From positions 62,001 through 126,000 of the forward strand of contig JANTQF010000069.1 in the NCBI GenBank assembly GCA_032988165.1: a stretch of DNA of 64,000 nucleotides, in the 5' to 3' direction. The stretch is from Emmonsiellopsis sp. PD_33. Its lineage: Eukaryota; Ascomycota; Eurotiomycetes; Onygenales; Ajellomycetaceae. The translations under genes and the position numbers were made by a program. The notes below the pieces were generated by a model. The model was not told the DNA's origin. It was given only the letters and a program-made list of their open reading frames with translations, and did no database searches. Position 1 is the stretch's first letter. Every line of letters begins with the position of its first letter. This document shows positions 1 to 10,681 of the stretch, piece after piece.

Positions 1-1020
1 CAAAAACAAAAGGAAAAGGAAAAGATAAAGGCCAGGCACCAGATCCACACTTAAAAAATCAAAACTAGCACCCAAAATCAACCCAGCCATACATATAAAG
101 CAGAAGGAAAAGAGACAGTAAAAAGCCCAGGCAGAGAGCCAGCTCTACCCCTTGAAATCAAGTGCCCAAAAAAAAAGCTGACAAAACCAACCAAAAGAGA
201 TAAAGCAAGGTTCATCTAGATTTCAAAGCCTTCAAAACTACCTTCTAGGGGAGGAGATCATCTAACCCTCCACTCAATCAATAATGATGGGGTTGTTGGG
301 TGTAGACCCAGGCTGGCCACTAATAGGGAGTACAGAAGATAGAGGAGGACCTAGAGGGGGAGTTAGAGAGAGAGGGACATTTTAGTATATATCCCATACA
401 TTGCATTGGCCAGGATGATTATTTCATACACAGTTTCCACAACACCCCCCAAAACAGCTAGGAACTCAAACACAGAAGGAAAATGATCAACACTGACAGC
501 TTAATTGGTAGGGATTGTAGGGGTACTGCATTGATCATCCATTGCATTGTTGTTCATGGGATTGAATTAATATTACATTCATTTGTAAGGTTTGAGGATG
601 GATGAAGTGAGTAAGATTAATGGCATTTTATATGTATGCTACAGTCCTCTCATGCTGAGCTAGTAGTGCTCAGGCATCAGAGGGGGGAATACAGTAGAAG
701 TGTGTCAGCTCCTGGCTAGCAACAGGGAGTATTTTATAGTTGTAATTGGCTGATCTATATATCATGTCAGTCTTACTACTTCTCTATTATAGTGTTAAGG
801 GTTTATACTTACATCTTTCATATGGAAGGTAATATCTTATAAAGGATATTAGAGGAGGGAGGATTTTCTTTTCCAGGAAGAAGAGAAATAGTAAAAGGAT
901 TTCAAAGTGGTTATAGTTGATATGTTGTGGGAAGGAGAATGTTGAAGATCTTTAATAGGAGAGAAGATATTTAATGAAAGTAAAAAAAAGATAGAGAAGT
1001 AGAGAAGAGTCAGGTATTTA

Positions 1021-1672
1021 TAACTAAAAGAAATTGAATTGATGAATATAAGGAGCTTTGCAAAAGGAATTGAATTGATGAACATAGGGAGCTTTGCAAA
1101 AGAAATCAAATTGATAAAGATAGGAAGCTTTGCAAAAGGAATTGAATCAATAAACATAGGGAGCTTCATGAAAGGAATCAAATCAATGAACATAGGGAGC
1201 TTCATGAAAGGGATCAAATTGATGAACATAGGGAGCTTCATAAAAGGAATTGAATTGATGAACATAGGGAGCTTCATGAAAGGAATTGAATTGATGAACA
1301 TAGGGAGCTTCACAAAAGGAATCAAATCAATGAACATAGGGAGCTTTGTGAAAGAAATTGAATCAAAAAGACAGGCAGGAACTTAGAGCTTTGTGAAAGG
1401 AATTAAATTGATGAATATAGGGAGCTTCATGAAAGGAATTAAATCAATAAACATTCATGAAAGGAATCAAATTGATGAACATAGAGAGCTTTGCAAAAGG
1501 AATTGAATCAAAAAGACAGGCAGGGACTTGAAGCTTCACAAAAGGAATCAAATCAAAAAGACAGGCAGGGACTTGGAGCTTCATAAAAGGAATTGAATCA
1601 AAAAGATGGAGAAGGGTCTGCAAATCATCTTTATCTACCCATGTGGAGCTTCATGAAAGGAATTGAATTTAA
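1021..1672. repeat. 36-bp minisatellite array
   Basis: Tandem array of a unit built on GAATTGATGAACATAGGGAG followed by a short CTTTGCAAAAG-like part. The period is 36 bp, a multiple of 3, so translation gives a 12-residue repeat (MNIGSF-type) on the plus strand (1039-1386) and a matching open frame on the minus strand (849-1337). About ten units are regular up to 1386. Past that point the units are interrupted by a longer variant carrying AAAAAGACAGGCAGG, until about 1672. The open frames look like a by-product of the period, not a gene. Confidence 0.8.
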
Positions 1673-2339
1673 TAAACTATCATAATGGTAGAATATATAA
1701 TAGAAAACCACATTATCTATTCCTCTACCTCAGAAGATAGTATCATCTCTGGAATAGCAGTAAAGTCTATGTTCTCCAGATCTGGTTGCTAGTCCCATGC
1801 ACCAGTTGATTTAGAAGATTCCCTCAGAATTGGTATAAGTCCAGAATTAATATGCTATTGGATGGTCACATAAAGATTCATATACATGATAGTATGCACT
1901 TAGTGACCATCTGGTAGAGTATTAGCTGTGATTATCCTTCCTATTGGGTATTCCTTCTCATGAATATAATCCCTACACTATTTTTTTATCTCAGCAGGAA
2001 GATACTCATCAATATCTACTATATATTAGTATAACTCTCTTTAAAACACAGTATAAAGAAGTACTCTACTTACCCCACCCAGAATACTGATCCTGTAAGT
2101 CTTTTAGGACCCTTAGATCAGATGTTAAATCATACTGTTCAGCATTTTTTGGATGATTGTAAAGGACTCAGGGACATCCATAAATACTGTGTGGTTGCTG
2201 GCATTTTAGATGAATGCAATGATTATTCTAAACATCAACATATTTTAGAACCCCATCTTGCATAATTGGCATATAGACTGTAAGGAAGGCAATGCAATCA
2301 GAAAGTATATCTTGCCAGTAGTGATTTTAGTGGCTGAGT

Positions 2340-3420
2340 CTTTAAAAATAAGATTAGAAGATGAAAGAATTAGATGTTAGTCTTAGTATTAAGATGATAT
2401 AATAGATATAATGATTAACTTACTCTCCAAGAATTTATGAATTCCTTTGCAAGCTGGCTCCATCAAGCCTCAATATGTTGGTTGGCAGTGCTAGTTCCAT
2501 ATTAATAGTATTAATCAAATGATATATCAGGGTCAATTTGCTGGCACAGTTTAAACTGGGCTGCAGCCATCATGGGAGTTTTAATACCCTAATCTGAGCA
2601 AATAACCTGTGGGAAAACCTGGTTTGTCCTAAGAGTATCAAGATATTGTTGGAGAATAGAGACAGCAGTTCAGCAGCTAATCCCAACATATATCCAAATA
2701 ATATATTAAGAATATGCATTGATGGCTGTATAAATCTCAATTCCCTAGTGATCAAGCTTGTAATACCCATCAACAGATCACAGATAATTTGGACCTGGAA
2801 TGATATATATTTCACAATGGCATTGAAGGTCATTAAGTCAGCAGTTAATCCCATTAGGATCAAGCTGACAAACTGTGTTGAATAGATAATCCCTGCAGTT
2901 AAATTCTCATGTTAGTTTTCATTGTAATTATTATATCAATTAGTTAGAGGTTTCTTATCAAGAGATAGCATAGCCTTTCTTTCAAAAATATGTGTAAAGA
3001 TGTCTACATCTAAATGTTTGAATAAAGTCATCATTCAGCTCTTTCTGAATAGTCTCTATCAGTTCCTACTGTATTTCCTCAGTATCATAATCAAGCTGTC
3101 ACTGTGGAAGCCTCATGCATTTACAGATTCAGAATAATCCATATAGGCTGAGTTTATATTCTTTATTGCTAAGGATTTGCAGTATTTCATCATCCTGCAA
3201 ACTTTTGGAGAATAAATTCTGAATAGCACTTCATACTTCATCATTATCCTCTAGTTTCTGATACTTAGAAATATTCCAGCATTTTAATAACTCAGTTAGA
3301 GTGGTATGACCAACAGTGAGGTGTTTCTCATCCTTTAGGTATTAAAGAATATCTCATTGTGTTAGGCCTTATTCAATGAGATCATGAATTAGGTCTTGGT
3401 AGGGGCTTAAGATAAATTCA
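2340..3420 (-). mobile_element. Decayed integrase-core transposon
   Basis: Reading the minus strand with stops allowed gives a clear relic. An N-terminal helical part (around 3420-2880) includes a TLTELLKCWNISK-like helix-turn-helix segment. It is followed (around 2810-2390) by an integrase core with YLWSVDGYYKL, then a VICSD*G element, then GTSTANQHIEA and a W*SQLAKEF-like end. These match the D, D and E positions of the fungal integrase-core-domain family (DDE type, GTSxANxRIE signature). Stops sit mostly at places where CGA or TGG are expected, as after C-to-T decay. The element is dead. Termini were not found. Family assignment is from memory of the signature. Confidence 0.6.
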
Positions 3421-3969
3421 TCATGAGAAGGCATAATAAAAGAGACATATAAGAGGCTGATGATGTTAAAAAAAGAAAGATAAAAGTAGAAAAAAAAGCT
3501 TTTAGTTTGGAGAAGATTAAAAATAAACTATAAATAAATAATGGTTGCTGAGGAAATGATTTTTTTCTGGTCCTCCCCTGCATGTAGACTGTCTTCTGAA
3601 AATTAGATAGATTGAGAAATAAATCATTAATCTTCAGCAAGTCTAGAAGGTCAGTGGCTATCTATATAGAGCTCTCTGAAGCTGCTGGATCTATCTATAA
3701 TGCTGTGCTCTAGCTACACTCAGGCAGAGCTCTATAATAAGATATATGATAATATATATGATAAGGATCAATGAGGTAATTACAAGATGTTTAGATGGCA
3801 GAATAATATATCATCAGTCTGAGGGCATGACAGGCAGCTTGGCAGTGACAGTGAAGGTATGATTTGTGCTCTCAGGGATTAAAAATTGATATAAAGATTG
3901 CAATAATTCCACACTGAATGTGTTTAATTATTAGGAAGAAACACTAGAAACTCATCTAGCTGCCAGTTC

Positions 3970-4878
3970 ATCTAATTAAACTCTTTTACTGTGACCTCCC
4001 CCTTCAGAACCTCCATTGCATGTTTGTGGGCCTTAAAGACCTTATCCTCTTCCATTACTCCCTCTATAACTGCCCAGTTCTGAACCACTAGCAGCTTCTC
4101 ACTCTCACTAACCACTATGACCTTTAACATTAAGAGCTCAGGCCTGAACATGTGGTAGATTTAAACAGTACTATACTTCAGCAGCCAAATTTTATTTTCC
4201 ACACACTTTTTAATCTTTAATTATTCCTGCATCCACTGGGTATGGATCAGCTGGTTAAAATTAGTTCCATCCACCATCTTCTTTATTCCATCTATATAGG
4301 CCTTTTCTGCTTGCTCATCTATAGGCATTTTATTACTCTCAAACTCTTTCTCATCCTCAAGGCACCACTTTGCCTCCTATATGGTGTCCTTTGACTGGGT
4401 TATATATTTCCACATAGTAACCCTAGATAGCCAGAATATTAGAAACAGCCATAGAAAATAAATAAAAGTTTTATATAACTTACATTTTATTAGGAGTAAT
4501 TGCCTGATTTTCTTCAAGTGTCACTGCAGTAATACCAGTTCTTACTCTATAATAATTAAATTAATATATGATGAGCTAGTATGGGATTAAATAAGTTATT
4601 ACTTATCATTTCCTCTTAATCTCAGCTCTCTTTGTAGTCTTAAGTTCCTTGTAAACATTCTTATTTGCCTCCTTATATTCTACTATAATATAGAGCTTTT
4701 GGAGGTGATAATTCTCAGCAGCTCAGTCAGCATTTTTTACTCAATTAAGGGCAAGCTCATCAGCAGAGAGCTTGGCAAGCCATGCATGGTTCTTTTGTGA
4801 GAATAGATTTGTTAAGTACTCTTCAGGTTTCTTTTAGCTACTAGTAGTAGTTTCAGGCTTAGAGCTGCAGCAACCCAT
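3970..4878 (-). pseudogene. Decayed coding relic starting MGCCSS
   Basis: From an ATG at 4878 (minus strand) the translation begins MGCCSSKPETTTSS, hits a TAA, then continues in the same frame with KKPEEYLTNLFSQKNHAWLA and a charged, helical stretch with only two further stops. After an apparent intron, a second charged stretch (about 4400-3970, including FNQLIHTQWMQE) follows. The start fits an N-myristoylation signal (Gly2, Ser6) with adjacent cysteines suitable for palmitoylation. I do not recognise the family. It is not an obvious transposase and could be a host gene duplicate that decayed in the island. Confidence 0.4.
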
Positions 4879-6092
4879 TTTTTCAGTCAGAGAGGTAGAT
4901 GTGCAGAGGTGGACATGTAGAGGTAGATGTGTAAAGGTAGAGGCAGTTAAGAAGGTAGAGACAGAAAGATATATAGAAATAAGGGTAATAGCTACTAATT
5001 ATGAGAATAATTAGTATAAAGAGATAAATAGAATAGGTAGAAGCAGAAAGGATTAAAAAGGAAAGCTCATTTATTATTTTTATTAGTATGTTTTTATTAA
5101 ATAACACACTAAGCAATGCAGTTAACTAGGGGGTTTATTGTCTCAAAAATATTTTCTTTTCCTACTTTCTTTTATTTTCTATCTTTATCTACTTCATATT
5201 CTTCTTTCACCCTTCCTTCCTTTATGTCTCACTTGGTGTGCCCCTACTGCTTCCTTCTGCAAAGTAAGTATAGCTATTGATTTCTAGTTGAATGTCAGTT
5301 TATATGCTAATTGCAAAAAATGATGAGAATAAAACAAACAGCCAGATATTCTACTAGGGGGAAGGTACTCATAAAGAATCTTACCAGTAAGGTAGCAAGA
5401 AAATCAACTGGGGGCAAGCAACTCTCAGCATTAAGAACTGAATAAGTAAAGAAATCTCACCATTAGCATTCTAATAGTAAGTTGATCATAATATTGATAT
5501 AAAGATTAATATATTAATATTAATAACTTTTAGCTATTATACTATAAGAGATTTAGAGATACTAGAAATCCATAAAACTCTTAATACATCATACTCCATT
5601 CCATCAACTTATACATGAGATTATAGTTAATAGGAAAAAAGAAAAGGACATCCACATTCAAGCTTCTGCACTGAAAGTACTGTAGGAGGCAGCAGAGGTA
5701 GCTTTAACTTCTGAACTTAAAAGTATGTCATCTGTTTAAATACTCTTATTAGCTATTTAATATACTAATATGGAAATAATTAGTGGCAAACTATCTCACT
5801 ATTCATGCTAAGCATGTAACAATCCAGTCTTGTGATATGCAGCTGATGCAGAAACTTCAGGAGATGATGACAGAGTATAAGTTTCCTGATTACTTAGATT
5901 GATTTGATGAGGAATGTTAGTTTTTTTTATTAAACTTTTAAATTCTGAAAAAAAAAAATATTACATCAGAACTTAATAATCTTCTTACTGATTTTAACTG
6001 GTGTGTGTGCATATGTGGTAATAAGGATTTCAAGTGTAAAACATGAAATTTTGTGTTACAGACATTTGTTGTTATAGACTGCCATAAAAAGG

Positions 6093-6720
6093 CGAATTAC
6101 TGTTACACCCAAGACATTTAACCACATTAGACTTTACACCAGAAAAGCTTAGTTAGCAAGAGACTTCAGCACGCGATCAGACATATGAAAAGCTGGGATG
6201 AGTACGGAGTAATCGCTCAGGCAAGGGGAAATCCAACACGTGTGCAAAGGCCATCACAGGAAATCGAGCTATTTGTGGCCGTCTACCAACCCACGCTGTC
6301 GCTGATTTTGCTTACGAGGCCCTTTGCTCTTTGCATCCTCCCGCCTCGGTTCCGACTTTTACTATGCGGCATTTTTACCACATGGCGGTAGCAACCAGGG
6401 GTGGGATGTAGAATGCTACCATGCATAGCCACTGTTAGTTGAACACTAAGGTTGGCTCCAGAATGGATTCAAACAACTTATAACTCCAACAAATCACCAT
6501 CAATGATATGGAAACGTGCCAGAGAGCATCAACATCTTACGGATATAAGATACGATTTCATGATGGCCCTCCCATATGCGTTTACAGGAGGACACCAGGA
6601 AGATGAATGCTATAAAATTGCTCTCTTCGTCCCTCGTTCCCTCCCTCCCTGAAAGTTCTGGTTATCCACCGCTGGCCCTTTTGTCTCACAGTTCGGGTTA
6701 CGTTTGGGACTCCAGCCAGG
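6093..6720. other. Upstream region of the phosphate symporter gene
   Basis: Transition from the AT-rich island to normal composition. It contains a CACGTG site (6237) and a TATA-like TATAAAA near 6610, both upstream of the symporter gene. Short open frames here show no recognisable domain. Confidence 0.6.
6237..6242. promoter_or_regulatory. CACGTG E-box, candidate PHO-regulon site
   Basis: A perfect CACGTG palindrome 479 bp before the start codon of the PHO89-type gene. The bHLH regulator Pho4 (yeast) / NUC-1 (Neurospora) binds CACGTG/CACGTT to switch on phosphate transporters under phosphate starvation. Use of this site is inference. Confidence 0.45.
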
Positions 6721-8721
6721 ATGGCTCTTCACGAACATACCTATGTCTTCGTCATCGGCACACTCTTTGCTATGCTTGATGCATATAACAACGGTGCAAG
6801 TAAGCTGTCCCCCCCCCCTATGGTTTCTATTCCAGGCCACCTGCTGATTCGCCTACTAAGACGATGTCGCGAACGCTTGGGCAACAAGTGTTTCGTCGCG
6901 GTCAGTCTCATACAGACAAGCAATGGTTTTTGGTACCATATTCGAGATGGTCGGGGCTATTGCGGTTGGTGCTAGAACCGCAGACACCATCAAGAATGGG
7001 ATTATTCCAAACTCCGCCTTTCAAGATAATGCCGGCGTTCAAATGCTCGCTTTCACTTGCGCCCTTGCCGCTGCTTCCTCGTGGGTTATGTGGTGCACTC
7101 GCCATTCAGCCCATGTTTCTTCGACCTACTCGCTCATCTCGGCCGTTGCTGGAGTCGGCGTCGCGACCGTGGGAGCAGGCCAGGTTCAATGGGGGTGGAA
7201 TAACGGCAAGGGCCTCGGTGCCATTTTTGCAGGTCTCGGAATGGCCCCTGTGATCTCAGCTGGCTTTGCGGCCACAATTTTCATGCTCGTCAAGCTTGTT
7301 GTACACATGCGAAAAAATCCCGTGCCATGGGCTGTCTATACCTCACCCTTCTTCTTCCTGATCGCCGGGACTATCTGCACCCTCTCCATCGTGTACAAGG
7401 GTTCTCCTAACCTTGGGTTGAACAAGAAGCCGTCCTGGTATATTGCGGCCGTCACCATGGGTACAGGTGGTGGGGTTGCCATACTGGCAGCCATATTCTT
7501 CGTTCCGTTTGTTCATGCCAGAGTGGTCACAAAAGACCACGGGGTCAAATGGTGGATGTTCATCCTAGGACCTACACTCTTCAATCGCCCGGCCGTAGCG
7601 CCTGCAGATCGCGCCGATGTTCCCGATTATGCTGTCGTCCAGCATGAGGACCAATCCCATACCCCGGAAGTCACGTCCAACGGTGACCATGATTCCGACA
7701 AGGCCAATATCCACGTCGCTGTCGCGATCACAGACGCCGAGTCCAAAGAACAAAAACACATTGAACCGGAGGCAGTACAGTTCACCTATGACGAGCTTGT
7801 GAAGCAGGGCCAGGACAGGCTACATGCCAGGCTCAGGAAGAAACAAGGTCCGATCGGTTGGGCCATGCGAACGCTACACGAGAACCCTTTGGGGCCGGGT
7901 CGTATTTATGAGCTGAGCAACATCAAGATCTTCCTCAAACGTATTCCTGCTATGATTGTCTGCGGGGCGCTTTATGGACTTCACTATGACATTCACGCAG
8001 CGCAGAGCGGTATTTCTGGGACACCCGAAGGCAAAAGGATGGAGCGCGTGTATGCCCACGCAGAGAAATATCCCAACGAAGTCGAACACACCTACTCGTT
8101 TGTGCAGGTGCTTACCGCCTGCACTGCGTCCTTCGCCCACGGTGCGAACGATATTGGGAATTCCGTCGGACCATGGGCGGTCATATATTCGGCGTGGTCT
8201 ACAGGGGATGCTGCGGCCGCGAAAGCCCCTGTCCCAATCTGGCAGCTTGCCGTCCTTTCGGCGACTATCTCGCTTGGTCTCATCACTTACGGGTACAACA
8301 TCATGAAGGGTAAGTTGAAACCTGGTTGAGCCATTGGAAACATGACGTGTGCTGACACTTTATTCGCAAATAGTGATGGGAAACAAAATCACATACCATT
8401 CACCCAGCAGAGGTTTGACACCCTTCCCCCTTCTTATCCGTCCAGGACTAACTCCGTCGTTCGATAACTGCAGGATCCTCGATGGAAATGGGAGCCGCAG
8501 TAACCGTGCTTGTCTTCTCGCAGTTCTCGCTGCCGGTGTCTACCTCTATGTGTATCACTGGTGCTACGGTTGGCGTGGGTCTTTGCAATGGCACGCTCAA
8601 GGCCGTGAACTTCCAGCGCGTCGGCCTGCTGCTCCTATCCTGGGTGGCTACCATTCCTATTGCAGGCACGCTTGGGGGTGTTCTCATGGGGCTCTTCCTT
8701 AATGCTCCGCACTTTTTTTGA
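6721..8721 (+). CDS. PHO89: Na+/phosphate symporter, PHO89 type (PiT family)
   Basis: High-affinity sodium-coupled phosphate importer of the plasma membrane (SLC20/PiT family). Four exons: 6721-6799, 6861-8309, 8374-8412, 8474-8721; 604 residues, close to yeast Pho89 (574). The two inverted PiT signatures are present: the N-terminal NGANDVANAWATSVSSRS, assembled across intron 1, and the C-terminal HGANDIGNSVGPWA. The protein is strongly hydrophobic, with a charged hydrophilic loop in the middle (about residues 245-330), as usual. The C-terminus has SPSRGSSMEMGAA built across the two small 3' introns, a good check on the splice model. A CACGTG upstream fits phosphate-starvation control. All exons close in phase with no break. 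Confidence 0.93.
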
Positions 8722-9400
8722 TGTTTCTGGGTAACGTGTGGGTGGGGATACCAATGCCGTCATGTATAGCCTCTGGATATTAAATAAATATAAATATTGC
8801 TTTGCTTTATAAATAATGCAGACTTCGCTGGTGTATATACCAAGCAGGCCCTTAGCCAGAGTCAAAATGCAGGAACATTGATGTGGCTGAGCGGCATTTC
8901 GCATAAAGGATGTTCCGGGCTGCTCCAACCAATGCGGACAAGGTGTGTGGTTGAGCCGCAGAGTTTTCGGGCTAGCCGCTGGGCGCGGGCTGGCGGGGGC
9001 GAGCCGCAAAGGGATAAAAGGCGAAACTGCGCCCGCGACACTGAGGAGTCTTGCACCAGCGAAGACCCGGACTACGCGCACGCACTGCCACGCACTGCCA
9101 CGCTCTGCCACGCCCCCCACAGCGGCCCACGTGACCTGTTCCTGCAGCCCTCACAACCGCACAGCTCCTCGCAGCGTTCACCGCGACGGACGAGGGCGGC
9201 TTCTGGTGGAGGGAGCTGCTCCCGCGACACCGCACTCTACGCGTCGACTAGGATATCCCCGCGTCTCTGCCTACTCCTGACTAGTTGAGGAATCTGCAAA
9301 TCCTGAGGTAGGACAGTCACATTCACCGCCTCCAGCTAGCTCCCTTGCCTGCTATACTACTATCTACAGCCCTCCCTGCTGACATGTACCTGGCCCAGCG
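8722..9400. other. Intergenic region before NC2-alpha
   Basis: 3' UTR of the symporter gene, then a GC-rich promoter region for the next gene with a CACGTG at 9128-9133. Overlapping open frames on both strands at 8797-9288 show no domain and look like chance frames in GC-rich DNA. Confidence 0.6.
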
Positions 9401-10215
9401 ATGACAGATCAAGACAACTCGTACAGACCCCGATCTCCAGACTTCTCTGGCTTCCCCGGTTCCTTCCAGCCGCCCCAAAACCCCTACGGCCAGAACCCCT
9501 ATCCCCTCAACAGCCCGCTCGCCCACCGCGCCTCCTACGACGCCTCGCCCTTCTTTAACCCCCAGACCCCCCAGCCCCAGCCCCAGCTGCAACGCCCCGT
9601 CCAGCAATACATCCCCCAGCCCTTCGACACCCCCTTTGCCCACATGCCCCCGCACACACGGTCCCGCGCCGCTGCTGCTGAGCCCCCCCTAGACTGGCAT
9701 CCCGCGCCCGAGCCCCCGCCAGAGAGCCAGCCGCGGAAAATGAGGAAGCCTGCACCGTCCCAGATATCCGGGGGAATCGAGGTCAAGACCAAGTTCCCCG
9801 TCGCCAGGATCAAGCGAATCATGCAGGCGGATGAAGATGTCGGGAAGGTCGCCCAAGTCACCCCCATTGCAGTCTGTAAGTCTTCGCCCACTCTTTTGAC
9901 TGTTGTCTCAGCCCAAGACGCGATTGCTAATGATACCTCCCAACTTCAGCCAAAGCACTCGAGCTATTCATGATCTCCCTCGTCACCAAGGCAGCCCAAG
10001 AAGCCAGAGACCGGTCGTCAAAGCGTGTTACCGCCGTACATCTCAAGGAAGCTATCGGGAAGGACGAAGTGCTCGATTTCCTGGCAGACATCATCGCCAA
10101 GGTGCCCGACCAGCCCGCCGGCGGAAAGAAGGAGGACGACGGGAGTGATCACAACGACGGGCGAAGGAAGAAAGGAGGCGGGCGGCGCAAGAAAGAAGAG
10201 TCGGACGATTTGTAG
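9401..10215 (+). CDS. BUR6: NC2-alpha (DRAP1/Bur6) transcription repressor subunit
   Basis: Histone-fold subunit that pairs with NC2-beta (Dr1) and binds TBP on promoter DNA to block or tune preinitiation complex assembly. Two exons: 9401-9875 and 9950-10215; 246 residues. The intron splits the histone fold: IEVKTKFPVARIKRIMQADE in exon 1, then SKALELFMISLVTKAAQEA and RVTAVHLKEAI in exon 2. The order KxKFPxARIKxIMQxDEDVGK is typical of DRAP1. There is an unusually long Pro/Gln-rich N-terminus (about 115 residues) not found in yeast Bur6, and a Lys/Arg/Asp-rich tail. The branch site GCTAATG lies 20 nt before the acceptor. Confidence 0.9.
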
Positions 10216-10681
10216 CATGGGATACGGGATGATTTCGGGCGTTTGGTGATTTCCTAAAGATTTATTTTCCTTTGTGCAGCATTATTGGAACTGGCGTTAA
10301 ATGGGCTCAATGCATACCCCTTTTGTTGGCCGGACTCGGACTCGGCTGGCACCCACCGCGCAGAGATATTGTTTCCCACCTCACATTAATCCAGTAAGAA
10401 GCACAGGTATATGTTAGTAGACTCAGTATTTGGCAGTATTTGAAACTCGGTGTTGTGGTGGTAGTAAGAAACGGAGCGGGGAGAGAAGCGGAGACTAGAC
10501 GCCAAACCACGCCTGTCTCGCCTAGTCAGCTCGCAACGTCGAGAATCTCCAGCCGCATCCCAGCGTCAGCATCCAACCATCCAGCCATCAGCCCTGTCCA
10601 CCACGTTCGGCTGCCCGACGACGCAATCGGTGGCTCATCCCTTGTTTCTACGCGCGAGGAATATGCTGTTGATTCTGCACC
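10216..10681. other. Intergenic region, no gene seen
   Basis: 3' flank of NC2-alpha and promoter of the FHIP-like gene. The open frame starting at 10440 includes true downstream exons in other frames, but its own reading has no domain. Confidence 0.6.

Larger units (their letters stand above)
1..6092. other. AT-rich, CpG-free island (left)
   Basis: The first CpG I can find in the window is at 6093. Before it the DNA is AT-rich, full of stop codons and of low-complexity tracts, and holds only decayed coding relics and repeats. Such blocks in Onygenales are repeat graveyards altered by C-to-T mutation; here CpG is lost while CpA and CpT remain common, which suggests CpG-directed methylation/deamination or a RIP-like process. 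No intact gene was found. The boundary at 6093 is sharp. The absence of CpG was judged by eye. Confidence 0.8.

Noticed and set aside
849..1386. Open frames of 162 (-) and 115 (+) codons over the same DNA
   Set aside because: Both come from a 36-bp minisatellite whose period is a multiple of three; no domain, no promoter.
8635..9288. Overlapping 160-codon frames on both strands
   Set aside because: GC-rich promoter DNA; no domains, no consistent start or splice sites.
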